Below are positions 43,329-53,850 of a stretch of 64,000 nucleotides of DNA, piece after piece. Below the pieces are notes generated by a model that worked only from the letters and a program-made list of their open reading frames with translations, ran no database searches and was not told the DNA's origin. Location of the stretch: NCBI GenBank assembly GCA_030847615.1, contig JAUMIR010000001.1:289876187-289940186 (forward strand), in the 5' to 3' direction. The position numbers and the translations under genes were made by a program. Origin of the DNA: Gambelia wislizenii. Taxonomy: Eukaryota; Chordata; Lepidosauria; Squamata; Crotaphytidae. Within the stretch, counting starts at the first letter, position 1. The number at the start of each line of letters is the position of its first letter.

Positions 43329-45134
43329 AATGTAATCTACATCAGTGGTGGATTTGGGTACACCAAGACATATCCACTAATACTGGTAGAACTTGTTTTT
43401 GAACAAACATCTATACTGGGATAGGCAAAATGTGACCCATGGACTGTACCTGATCCCCAAGATCTTTTTTGTGGCACATCACTCCTCTGGAGTCCCATGT
43501 CATTTCCCAAGTGTTGAAAAAAATCTGAAAAAATGGGGTTCCATGAGACCTTAAATGGGTGGCAGTTTGGGATTTAAGCAGGGCAGCCCCTTCTGAACCT
43601 GACCCCCCACTTGAAAAACCCAAACCATTTTTTTAAAAAATCTCTCTTTTTCATAAATGTTTTGCCCATTAGGGGCTTGGTAAGGCCTGCAGCAGATGCT
43701 GCGGGCCCAAATTTGACCCTCTGCACTAAAGTTGCCAGCTCCTATCCTATAGATTGCTTTGGGTTGGCCACAAAGCTCACTAGCAATGTCCCAGGGCCAG
43801 CTGAGAGATAGATGTATTGTCCACCTGAGGCCAGGAAGTAAATCTGAATAACAAAAATAAAGTAGGATCAATGAGATTCTAAAAAGGAACAAAGGAAATT
43901 AGCAACAACCCTGGGCACCATGCTGTCACAAGGCAGCACAATTCTGATTCAGACCTTCTGCAAAAGGAAACTGTCATGCTATCAGGCTGTTTGTAACTTC
44001 ACTGCTTGACTGTTCTGTATGCTTTTAAAAACCAATAATAATTAGTGTCTGCCTCTATCTCATCTCAACATGGCAACTTTTAAAAACACAATCTTAAAAC
44101 TTTAACAAAAAGACACAGAACAAAAAATATCACTGATCAGTGGCAGCACAAGGGGGGTGCAGAGAGAGCAAACTACACCAGCTGACACCACCAGGGAGAG
44201 GAGTGACACCAGCCCTTGTGATGGCACAGCCACTGATCTATCTAATGGCAGTTTCTGCCTGCTAAAATCCTGTTTTAAAAACATGCCTATTTATTATTCA
44301 CATTATTTACTCACTAGTGCTTTGTTATTAGTTTCTGTAAATCTCTTTTTTTTTAGATAAGATACTTCAAATTAACAACAGGTAAAATGGATTAGCAGCA
44401 TCTGCTTCTCAGTGATTTGATAATGTGAAGAAATGTGTTTCTGTTTCTGCTTTAGGATTTTGGAATAACAGTAATTTGTCCAAAACAGATTCAGCTAAAT
44501 CATTTGGTATTCAGCTTTTATGGCTCATTCTTAATCCTCTTATTCTTGCCAAAGTTATATTTCTGAAGACGCTTACATTGATTTTCATATAGATACAGAT
44601 ATAGACATAGACATAGACATAGATATAAAACAGTTTAAGAATTTCAAGGCTTTTTCTAAAGCTCTAGCCTTCATAACACCTTGCTTCCACATGCTCAACA
44701 CATATAATTTTAGATCCAATTTAAAATAAAAGGCTTCGTAATGACTACTACAGAACCCAAAATTATACTGGCATTTGCATTTTTCTAAGAACCTAAAATA
44801 TTCTTTTGTACTACAGTGTGCTGCAATAAGGCCTCCTACCAGTGTTTTCATTATAGTTTCTCTGCTTATTATAAGTTTGAAAGTATTTTCATCCTATATG
44901 TACCCTTTGCCTGAGAACAGCAAGTTATACTATTACTCAAGGAGAAAAAGGCTTTCTGTAAGAAAAGTCCACTTGGAATTTCAGCTTGGAACCAACATAC
45001 CTAGCATGAGACAACTTTAAAACCTATTTCTTCAGCAGCTGAATTCAGTCCCAGAAGACTGGTAGCCAAAATAGCATGCTTATGTGAATTGCATGCTCTG
45101 TAGAAGTATAAAACAGTTCCCATTTATTCAGTAG
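43329..45134. other. intron stretch, mostly unassigned
   Basis: 43430-43640 and 44130-44245 show hAT-like wording (gtggcacatcactcctctgg; gatcagtggcagcacaag). 44590-44625 is an (ATAGAC)n microsatellite. Otherwise unique. No gene. Confidence 0.4.
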
Positions 45135-45358
45135 GCAGATTATCACGCTACACTGTTATTGTGTTGTTATTCTACTTTAACTGCTTGGGATGCCTCCTGT
45201 GGAATTCTGGGGTTTGTAGTTTAGTGAGCCCTAAGAGCTCTCTGGCTGAGAGTTCTTAATGCCCTTCCCTAAATTGCAAATCCCAGGATTCCACATCAGG
45301 CAGCCGTATCAGTTAAAATGGAATAATAGTGCTATAACAGTGTAGTGTGATAATCTCC
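45135..45358. mobile_element. 224 bp palindromic MITE with 3-bp duplication
   Basis: Ends GCAGATTATCACGCTACAC and TAGTGTGATAATCTCC, flanked by TAG at 45132-45134 and 45359-45361. The interior arms are 'gtggaattctggggtttgta' and 'aaatcccaggattccac'. The TIR resembles that of 37556-38176, linking this short family to Harbinger-like elements. Confidence 0.75.
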
Positions 45359-45395
45359 TAGGTCTGTTTTAGTTGGGACTAACAACTGGATTGAG

Positions 45396-45612
45396 ATCCA
45401 GCATGGTTTACTAGTTTGAGTGTTGAACAAGGATTCTGGGAGACCAAGGTTCAAATCTCCACTCAGCCACTGAAACCCACTGGTGACCTCAGGCAAGTTC
45501 CACTCTCTCAGCTTCAGAGGAAGGCAACAGCAAACCTGTCAAGGAAACCCTATAATAAGTTTGCTTTAGAATTGTCATGAGTTGGAAATGATTTGAGGGC
45601 ATAAAAATAAGA
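45396..45612 (+). mobile_element. Sauria-type SINE
   Basis: Head 'gcatggtttactagtttgag', then 'ggattctgggagaccaagg', the body 'caggcaagttccactctctc', and the tail 'tgtcatgagttggaaatg' and 'atttgagggcataaaaataa'. About 215 bp, near full length. Confidence 0.82.
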
Positions 45613-45838
45613 GTTGGATTGAGGTCTATATCAGAAGAAAATAGGAAAAAATATCTGTCAAGTAAACCATGCCACAAGCTAAGGATAATCTTCAAGAAAG
45701 TCTGCTTACAGTTTGATGCTCATAAGCTAAACACAAAGCAAAAAGAATTTTCTTTTGAAAAAAAGAGATACTCGTGAAAAAAAGAGATACCACACAACTG
45801 CTCCCAAAAACAACTCCCAAGAAGATCATGAGTCAGGG

Positions 45839-46691
45839 GGGTCGTTTACACGGGCAAATATTCCTCTAAATATATCACTAAGATAGCTCATAGTTCCCAC
45901 GGATTGCAGCACAGCATCGCCTCATTCAGAAGGGGGGAAGGTAAAACACCCAAATATAGCGTGGCAAGGGATGTCGCTACTTTTGCAGGTATATTTGCAA
46001 TGTAGCACATTATTGGCAGTGTAAACAACCATTCCGCTAAGGGGTACAGCAGAGCTGCATTGTGATTGGTTGATGATGCAGGGGTGGGCTTAAAAGAGGG
46101 GCAGGGAGGGAGGGAAAGACAGTAATGATTAGAGGAAACTTTGAAAAATCCTCTCTGCTATTTTGCAAGCCAGTTTGCAAACAAAAAGGATTCCCAATGA
46201 TTTTCAGTCAGGGAGCATTCCTTCTCCTCCTCTCTGCTGTTTTGAAAGTATGTAAAAGCTCAGTTCGTCAGCTGTGATCCTGTGCTTGGGGGAGGGAGAA
46301 AAACCATTTCACGAAGAGCTGTATCAGAGCTGCACTGCTATTTTCCCTCTCTCTCTCTCTAGCTTCCCTCTATTTGGCAGAAAATGCTGTTAAGCAAGGA
46401 AGAAAACCTTCCATTTGATTTGTGGGAAGGGAGTGGGGGGGAGGGGGACTGCCTCTAAGCTGTTAAGCACGGAGTTCGGGCCAGGGCAGACATTCCTATG
46501 GCATTCCTTTCCCTCTCCAATGCTTGGCCATGCCCCCAGCACTTTTGGCTGTGTGAACCTCAAAGCGGAAAAAATCAAAGAGCCACAAAATATAGCTGTG
46601 TAAACATATACCGTGTAAACTACCCACCACTGATGTGGGAAAGCGCTAAAGCGCAACTTAACGCAATAAAACCTGGCGTGTAAACCGGCCC
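45839..46691 (+). mobile_element. 853 bp DNA transposon, copy 2
   Basis: Ends GGGTCGTTTACACGGGC and GGCGTGTAAACCGGCCC, with 4-bp duplications AGGG at 45835-45838 and 46692-46695. It is the inverted counterpart of 36420-37270 and of equal length. Several GTGTAAAC motifs recur near both ends (46016, 46598, 46611, 46677). No transposase ORF, so it would depend on a partner enzyme. Confidence 0.85.
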
Positions 46692-46695
46692 AGGG

Positions 46696-47318
46696 TTCAC
46701 CAAAGTATCACATTACACTGAGCAAGCTATGACAAGAGAAAGGGGATAGAAGAAATGTCCATTCCATATGTGCCGCTCACCCTAAATGGCATTTTCACCA
46801 AAATCTAGAGCATAATAGCCAAATTATACCTCTTAGTACCACCACTGCCTACTAAAGGCTTCTTCCTAGGTGCTGAGTGGGAGCACCAATCTTATAAGAC
46901 TCTTAACCTCATCACTGCCAAGTCCTATAATGGTGGTAGCTGATGAATGTAGCCACTGCTGCATGGGCTAATGCCAGTTGCTCCTTGTTGCAATGTATGC
47001 AGCTGTGTGGAGGTCAGTTTAGCCTAGAGAAGATCTAGCTGCGATTTATGATCTGTACTTTGTAGGCACATTTATCATTCAGTTCAACTATGCACAAATA
47101 CGCTTAACACATATGTGCTGACACAAATCCCATGACATTAAATGCATTGTTTACAGGAGCACTATATATTTTTACTTGAACACTGAGGTCGTCTTGGTTT
47201 TTTTATTGGGACTGCAGCACACAGCAATGAGAGGATTAAGCCCAACAAAACATGCTTTCCCATACGGCAAACAGTTATATAACAAAGCTCCCATTGATAC
47301 CAAGGAATTGTATGCACA
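46696..47318. other. intron stretch, unassigned
   Basis: No gene or recognised repeat. Confidence 0.45.
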
Positions 47319-47530
47319 GTATACTTTTATAGCACTTGGGTGCCACTTTAACTGGCATGGCTCCATCCTATAGAATTCTAGGATTTATAGTTTGGTCAGA
47401 AGCTATACTTCTCTGCTACAGTGAGTTCTATCTGCAAATTTTCCTAAACCACAATGCTAGGGCCCTCTAGCAGCCACAGCAGCTAAAGTGATATCAAACT
47501 GATAAAACTGTTTAGTGTAGATACACCCTG
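47319..47530. mobile_element. palindromic MITE, decayed
   Basis: Inverted 'actttaactggcatggctcc' and 'agcagctaaagtgatatc' arms with 'gaattctaggatttatag'. Related to 12574, 30327 and 45135. It lies about 330 bp downstream (minus-sense) of the SLC4A10 exon at 47865. Confidence 0.6.
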
Positions 47531-47864
47531 AGAAAAATGTGTGTTTTAAAAAAAAAGTAGAGGAGTCACGCTAAACTGCTCAGCTTACACTCCCCTTTAG
47601 AGATCAGCTTCATAAATTCTAAATCTTCCTGGACCCAGTACTGTTACTGATTACACTAGCTGCTCCAGCAGTTGCACTGCTTCCTGAAACCAAAGCACCT
47701 GATCGACAATTATATAATATCTGGTATCCTCTTGACATGTCTAGAAATTCTTAAAAATGACCCAAAAACTTTAGCTGGACCAGAATGTGACAACCTGTCA
47801 TCGGCATGCACCCTGATACAGATACCTTTTAGAATATTATATGCAGGTTTGAAACAAACCTTAC

Positions 47865-48011
47865 CAAATGAAGGAGACTCTCTGCCATCTTCTAGTCCTG
47901 AATCTCGTTCTCTGTCTCTCTTTCGGTGTTTGTGTCCCCGGTGTCGGTGGCGTCGATGGCTTTTCCTGCCTCCCAGTGGCACATGGACACCAATAAACAG
48001 AGTTCTGTGGC
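47865..48011 (-). CDS. SLC4A10: SLC4A10 coding exon (basic N-terminal region)
   Basis: This is an internal coding exon of the sodium-driven chloride/bicarbonate transporter NBCn2/NCBE, a plasma-membrane acid-base transporter of neurons and choroid plexus (family knowledge). It is the most upstream exon seen. On the minus strand it follows a pyrimidine-rich tract ending in TAG and ends before GTAAGG. The translation begins GHRTLFIGVHVPLGG, continues through a His/Arg/Lys-rich stretch (SHRRHRHRGHKHRKR...) and ends RESPSF. The His/Arg cluster followed by RDRERDSG separates SLC4A10 from my recollection of SLC4A7 and SLC4A8. The 147 bp start in phase 1 (a G from the previous exon completes Gly) and end with one base of the Asp codon shared with the exon at 20936. 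The region corresponds to about residues 44-92 of the human protein. I found no exon for the preceding N-terminal segment up to 64000, so the start codon lies outside the window. Confidence 0.96.
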
Positions 48012-48031
48012 CTAGGGAGTAGAGGAAAGGT

Positions 48032-48037
<6 letters not shown>

Positions 48038-48070
<33 letters not shown>
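48038..48070. repeat. (TA)n microsatellite
   Basis: About 16 TA units starting some 25 bp upstream (minus-sense) of the polypyrimidine tract of the exon at 48011. Length changes could affect branch-point spacing, though this is only an inference. Confidence 0.9.
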
Positions 48071-48072
<2 letters not shown>

Positions 48073-49470
48073 CCTGATAATCACACTTGGTCATTATTAT
48101 CAGAGTAAAAGTGATGCATTATTTTCATATGCATTCAGGTTCTTTAAAAAGTAGCAAAGAATTAAAATCTGGAATTAAATTCTGAAAGGGCATGAAAACT
48201 ACCGTAAGATTATGCGTTAGGGCAATGTGGGAAATCTTTGGCCTTCCAGATATTTTGAACGACATTTGAATTTTCTTACCATTGTCCATACTGATTAGGG
48301 CTTCAGGAAGTTAAACTCCAAAATAACTAGAAGCCAAAGGTTCCCTGCACCAATTTAGGGTAAATTAAATATCTGCTGGAGTAATGAAGCAGCTAAAATG
48401 AGTATGATGCAGTTAGGAGATTACAATCAGTGCTCATGCTGATTTATTTCTCCCAACCGTTTACTCTGGGTGAGGTATAAGATGCTTTCCTGATGTTGGA
48501 TGTTGAAATATGACACACTAGAAGATAATATTTCAAGTTGGGGGGGCAGGGCTCATCACAAAACAAGGGGCATCCTGTTTGGACTACGGACTCCCCTTGT
48601 TGTTGACATATAACTCCCCAACTCCTTGATATGGAGCATGAGCCCACCTGGACCACCAAGCTATATCATAATCAGCATAGGCAAATACGTTGTGAGGTGA
48701 AGCGAGGTAAGTAGTTCACATGAATATTTCTTGGACACTACTGGGTAAGTAGTTTATACCAGCATTACAACGATTAGTATTATGATAGAAAATAATATTT
48801 TATAAAAGCCATCTTTCATTTAAAGATTACCTAGCAAACAGACTTGACTGTGGTCCCCAGCTGTATTTTTTACTACTTATTGTAATAACCACAATGTATC
48901 AAGAAAATATTATGCGTCTGCTTGAATAAGACATGTAAGTGTCACCCATTCACCACACACACACACACACAGAGAGAGAGAGACACGGGTGGGGAGAAAG
49001 GTCAAGTACATTAAGCTGAAACCTCACATGACCTCTAATCCCATGCAGACTCTGGTAACAGTGGAAAACAGTAAGGCATCATTTGTCACAAAACATCAAA
49101 GAAGTTTGGGGCTGACAGGAACTGTCTCTAGAAGCAGAAATAAACAAGTTCCTGGCACGGTATTAAATCCCTGGTTTCTTTCCTCCTCCTCACCCTCATT
49201 CTCTACCCCTTACAGTATTGTAGAATGATGGATTTGAAAGATAACACTTTCAGTTTTAAATTTTAATAATGTTCTTGCATCCTTATCAGGGTTCTGAAAC
49301 AAAGTGAGCCATATTCAGACGTGGCATGTGAACTGGAAATACCAAACCATATAGGGGCACTGGGATGTACACACTCCCATTGCTCCCAATGTCCCTCCCA
49401 CCCACCACCCATCCCCACTGGTGTTGACTTTCACCATGTTAAGCAGGACAGTCTGCTTGTAGTTGCTTAA
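48071..49470. other. intron stretch with simple repeats
   Basis: 48225-48350 has hAT-MITE wording (ctttggccttccagatatt; aagccaaaggttccct). (AC)n then (AG)n at about 48955-48984. No gene. Confidence 0.5.
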
Positions 49471-49474
49471 ATGA

Positions 49475-49628
49475 GAGGAGTGTGGTGAAGTCTCCTTCTT
49501 TGGAGGTTTTTAAACAGAGGCTGAATGGCTATCTGTCAGGAATGATTTGATTCTGTATTCCTGCATGGCAGGGGGTTGGACTGGATGGCCCTTGAGGTCT
49601 CTTCCAACTCTGTGATTCTATGAGTCTA
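49475..49628 (+). mobile_element. CR1 3' terminal fragment
   Basis: Begins 'gtctccttctttggaggt', then 'ttaaacagaggctgaatgg' and 'gggggttggactggatggcc', and ends 'gtgattctatgagtctat'. This is the same tail as 33240-33382, severely 5' truncated. Confidence 0.85.
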
Positions 49629-50239
49629 TAACCTTCAGTTCAACACATTATTCTTGCTTTATCCATTTAACTCAATTCTGTTGTAATACTAGAATTTGCT
49701 TCTGTTAACTCAGTTGTTTTAATACTAGAATCTCTTCAATGTGTTATAGTATTATAACTGTTTGGTATGTTTTCACCTCCACATATTTATATTTGTTTTT
49801 ATTTGTACATGTTCTGATCTCCTTGTGAGCCACCCTGAGTCCCTGACATATGAGAAAAGTGAAATATAAATTAAAGAAGGAAGGGAGGAAGGAAGGAGAG
49901 ATAGAGAAATAGATATACTGGGGATAGTCAGTGTAGGGGCAGCACCTGGGATGCTCCAATATATTTTGCTGCTTGAAGCACCCACTGCAGGCAACAGATC
50001 TGGCAAGGAGTGTAGCAATGAGAAGTTGGAAGATGTTGCTTTTGGCTGTTACAAAGCTTGCAGTGACTCCCCTAACCTATCTTGTTGACCTCAGGTGTAA
50101 TGGATAATGTTTTCCCATTGACAGTACTGAAGTAAGCTTCAGCAGTCAGAGTGGTTCTGGTAGGTGGAATGGTTTGGAAGGCCTCAATCCATGGGGAGAG
50201 GTGGGTAAGAAATAAATGCTGTTGTTTTTATTGTTATGG
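49629..50239. other. intron stretch, LINE-tail-like
   Basis: 49780-49900 (gtgagccaccctgagtccc; gaaatataaattaaagaagg) looks like an L2/CR1-group 3' UTR, followed by a GGAA-rich tract. Otherwise unassigned. Confidence 0.45.
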
Positions 50240-50725
50240 CAGTTAAAAGCCAGTGGTTAAATGCCAGTACTGCAGCCACAATGTTGTGAGTTCGTTCCTA
50301 CAGGGCTCCAATGTTGACTCAGCCTTCCATCCTTCTGTAGGTCGGTAAAATGAGTACAGTAGGACCCCTGTATCCACTTATTGATTATCCACTGATTCAA
50401 TTATCCATGGGACACAAAACAGCACACCTACCATAGAGTCTTCCTAGAAAATCTGTAATCTCTAGTCATTTTCTAGGTCCTCCAAGGCAACTCTATGGTA
50501 TTTTAAACCGGAAGCCCCATTATTTTCAATGGTGTTCACTACTATACGCAGTTTTTGGTATCCACGCCCCCCCCCCCAAAAACCAATCCCCAGTGGATAC
50601 GGGGGATCTTACTGTACCCAGCTTGTTGGGGCAATTAGCTAAAACACATTGTAAACCACTTAGGGACTGCTTTGCACTGATAAGCAATATAAAAATATAA
50701 ATGCTGTTGCTATTGCTATTTATAA
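50240..50725 (+). mobile_element. tRNA-derived SINE split by a Tigger MITE
   Basis: Left part 50240-50356 has a tRNA-like head (agccagtggttaaatgcc, box-A-like; gttgtgagttcgttcc, box-B-like) and 'ctcagccttccatcc'. The right part 50615-50725 resumes 'acccagcttgttgggg', 'ttgtaaaccacttaggg' and ends with (TGCTAT)n-like repeats. The join is exactly at the TA of 'gagtaccc', occupied by the MITE. Confidence 0.8.
50357..50614. mobile_element. Tigger-like MITE nested in SINE
   Basis: 258 bp, ends CAGTAGGACCCCTGTATCCA and GGATACGGGGGATCTTACTG, TA duplications at 50355-50356 and 50615-50616. The interior 'ttttctaggtcctccaa' and 'caactctatggta' matches 33412 and 51735. Contains a 13-C run near 50564. 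Confidence 0.85.
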
Positions 50726-51085
50726 AATAGAGTTAGGGGTTGCTCTGTTAGAACATATCTAAAGCGGAGAACACACAAAGGCAGTGCACGGGGAAAAGTA
50801 ACTGGTTTCACACCCCATCACAGTAAAATTAAAACAATGCAGCACTCAACAGCCCTTTCTTTAAAACCTTCGGTTTTAAAAGCTTGTGAGGGGGGAAAAG
50901 TCTTTGCCTACTGATGGAAGGAAAGCAAAGAAGGGGGTCATTCTTTCCTTCTTGGGGAGGGAATTCCAGAGCCTGGGGGCAGCCACTGAGAAAGCTCTAT
51001 ATTGTGTCCTCATAAGTTGCACCTGTGAAGGTGGTGGGAGTAAGAAAAAGGTGTCATCAGAGGATCACATGGCATGGCAGATATT
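50726..51085. other. intron stretch, possible L2 trace
   Basis: 50930-51000 'gggaattccagagcctggggg' and 'cagccactgagaaagctct' resembles an L2-group coding or UTR fragment. Nothing firmer. Confidence 0.4.
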
Positions 51086-51677
51086 GGGCTTGTCTATATG
51101 GTCAAAATAATCCTCATAGAATGTACATGGAAGGTGATCTGTACATATGGACATTCATGTTGATGTGTCTCATTCAGAAGAAGGGTACCCAAATCCACCA
51201 TAAACTGTCAGGGAAGCCTTTGGGGCTTCTCCAGGAGTTTTTAAAAAGCTCTGTAAAGAATGCAAATTTGAGATCATTAGGACATTCACATTGCTGCAAC
51301 CAGGCAGTGCAAGCTGATTGGCTGGATGAGCATGGGGACAGAGCTTCGAAACAGGGAAAGTGTCTGCTGCCACCATGTTGGATTTTTGGCTAAGCGAGAG
51401 ATTGGTAAGTCGATACAACGGTGATCTTTTACTCTCCTTTTTTCTTTTCTTTCTTATGAAAATACGAAATATTGTGTGTGCGCACCATGATAAATTTTTT
51501 TTTTAATTGGTGGTGGCAGATTTTAAAATGTGAGTAAATCACTCATGGCCACCATCTTGGCTAGGGGGCATATGAAGGTTAGGAGCATCCTGTTAATCAT
51601 TAAGACAGGTTGCAGTGTTGAAAATTGCTAGCAATCTAGTTTAGATCATATTTCCCCCCCTCGTATAGGCAAGACCA
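51086..51677 (+). mobile_element. nonautonomous DNA transposon, four-copy family
   Basis: Starts 'gggcttgtctatatggtc'. The interior has 'gaagcctttggggcttctcc', 'gcaagctgattggctgg', 'ctgccaccatgttggat' and the 'gtgagtaaatcactcatgg' palindrome followed by 'ccaccatcttggc'. Matches 63360 in the same orientation and 8957/57020 inverted. Confidence 0.6.
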
Positions 51678-51734
51678 TAGACAAGATCATTGTTAATCTC
51701 GAACATTAATAACTTAAATAATAGTTGCTCTTAC

Positions 51735-51985
51735 AGGTTGTCCCCTGTTTACGTGGGAACAGTACCTGTGGTTTCACTTCTCCACGATCAGGGAAAAGGT
51801 CTCTATAGGCATATGGAGGACCTAGAGTCTGCACTTGGGGTGGTCCCTCTAAGCATTGGGAGGTCCTCCAAGTACAACTCTATGGTCAACCAGTCTGCTG
51901 GAAGTTGACCATAGAATCACACCAGAAGCACAGAGAGGCAGCCTCTTTAAGCATGTATCCCTCACGAAAACAGGGGGAGGGTGTA
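51735..51985 (+). mobile_element. Tigger-like MITE, decayed
   Basis: 'ggttgtcccctgtttacgtg', then an internal inverted pair 'aactctatggtcaacca'/'gttgaccatagaatcac' and 'gggaggtcctccaag'. Related to 12962, 33412 and 50357. Confidence 0.55.
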
Positions 51986-52704
51986 GTTTTGTGCTAATAA
52001 AAATACATTTAAGGGAGGGAGCAACTCTATTTTCCAATTGCTTCCAGAAGCAAAGAAACAGTTCTTTATCTAATAATTTAATCTGTTCCTTCTGCTTGGT
52101 GACAGAAGTCAGAAATCCCCTTTTAGCAATTTGCATTACAGAACCTGAGATGGAGCAATTCTTGTAAAGACTACTCTTGGATGAGAGAAGAGATCATGAC
52201 TCATTCAAGGTCACCTAATCAACTTGATGGCTGAGAAGAGATCTGAACCTAGGTTGCCATCAAACCTTTGTAGAATTTATCATCTTCTCCTTTTATTCTG
52301 CTTACATTGGCACAGGACAAAGGAAACACAATTAGGAAAATTTGGATTAAAATTAACATGGTTGATGCAGCATGGGTTTAACAAGAGCACACTGTATCCT
52401 CGGCAGATTTCTAAATAAAAATGTAGGATCAGAATATACCCAAAAGATTATAAAGCAAGGCAGCCACTGACTGAAAAAGAATGAAGAAAGAAAGCAAGGA
52501 GGGAAAGCAGAACATCTGTGAACAACTATTCAAACTCTGGATTTCTGAATGATAATTACAGCCCAGAAACCAATAATTTAGGATAAAAGGGGGGGGGGAT
52601 TAGAGGATTCTAATGTGTGATCACTACTCACGAAAACACAGAATAGGAGCTGAAGAATAGACAGGAAGAATGAGGAATCATTTGCACTAAGGTAATAAAC
52701 CGTG
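51986..52704. other. intron stretch, unassigned
   Basis: No gene. A G9 run at about 52591. ORFs are chance. Confidence 0.45.
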
Positions 52705-53440
52705 TCTAGGGGCTTGACTACATGGTGGAGGAGGGGGAGCAGGATGAAATTTGGAGTACTTTGGCTTGGAGCTGCAACGCATGAAATTCAGACTATTTTG
52801 GCCTGGATTTAAGTGCCACACCTGCCAAAGCCCAAATCTGCATTTAGGTTTTTACCCCTAGTGAAGCAGAAAGATTTTTTTGTGAGCTCTGTGAAAGGAA
52901 TGCCCCAGCGGTAGTCGCTCTCTCTGAAGTCAGAACAAACAGCTAGCCTGGCAATGGAGGGGCAAGACAGTCGTTCTGACTTCAGAAAAAGTGACTAGCA
53001 CTAGGGCTTTGCTTTTCCAGCACATAATCAACCACTCTGAGCTCTATGAAGGCAAAGCCCCAGTGGTAGTCGCTCTCTCTGAAGTTAGAACAGGTGACTA
53101 GTCCACGGTGGTGGGGCTGGCTGGTTGTTCTGACCTCAGAGAGCAAATCGTGTTGGGGCTCTGCGTTTGGAATAAGGAAAATGGCACCAAGGAGGAGGGA
53201 AATGGAGGTGCCTCAGGCAGCGCTTGTGCATCCTCTCCTCCCCACCCCCACCCCAAATCCAGTGCGGATGGATTGTTCACATTACAGTCTTCTCCAGAGT
53301 TTCAAACAAACTCTAGAGAATACTGAGTTTTCTAAAACCTGGATTAAAGGGGGATTCCCTGAGTCTGGTGTGGATAGGGCCATACATCATGTGACATTAT
53401 CACCCCAGATTTAGGGGAAAGGCCACACATCAGGGGGGTT
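52705..53440. mobile_element. possible DNA transposon with internal repeats
   Basis: A ~155 bp repeat (gtagtcgctctctctgaagt at 52911 and 53066) contains an inverted partner (cgttctgacttcagaa), giving a repetitive foldback centre. The outer parts 'atttggagtactttggc' and 'gtcacatgatgtatggcc' (reverse) could be subterminal. Ends not defined. Confidence 0.4.
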
Positions 53441-53714
53441 GGGGCTTTTCACTAGTGAAGAGAAGGCCATAGTCATTTTCATATTGCAGGTAGGAGCTCC
53501 TATGAACGTGCACCAGCATATCAAAAAAGAAAAAACCATCAAACGACATAGAAAACTAGATGTCAAGGAACAAGATTGTCACCTAGCCTTCTCCCTAGCA
53601 TACTAGCTTTCTATGGGCAGGAATTTTTTAAATGGATGACTAGTAAATCATGTGAACTCCTGTCTGTAGTCAGGTGGTACAACCACAGGCACAGGTTTGT
53701 CATCTTAGTGTCCT
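53441..53714. other. intron stretch, unassigned
   Basis: Nothing recognised. Confidence 0.4.
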
Positions 53715-53850
53715 CTCTCTGGATTTTCTTCGCAAACGAAGATTCAGGAAGGACTCATCCCGCGCCTTCTGCAAGCGCGCTGATGACTAAAAAGGCCAAT
53801 CCGAGATAAACAAGTCCGGTTGCAAAAAGCGCAGCAGAAGGACTCCTTGG
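53715..53850 (-). mobile_element. LINE 3' end encoding SRIGL zinc-knuckle tail
   Basis: Minus-strand translation FCCAFCNRTCLSRIGLFSHQ then RACRRRGMSPS and a stop. The C-x2-C-x12-H-x3-C pattern is typical of the C-terminus of several non-LTR retrotransposons. Downstream 'tcttcgtttgcgaag' hairpin. Nearly identical to 12340-12465 in inverted orientation. Confidence 0.65.

Larger units (their letters stand above)
20937..47864 (-). other. SLC4A10: SLC4A10 intron (26.9 kb)
   Basis: Large intron between the exons at 48011-47865 and 20936-20798. The donor is GTAAGG at 47864 and the acceptor TTTTTCTAG ends at 20937. It carries the mariner, L1, CR1, Penelope, L2 and DNA-transposon copies described below. 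No cryptic exon was recognised. Confidence 0.9.

Noticed and set aside
50240..50300. tRNA gene
   Set aside because: Box A/B-like words are present but no cloverleaf can be formed and SINE sequence follows.
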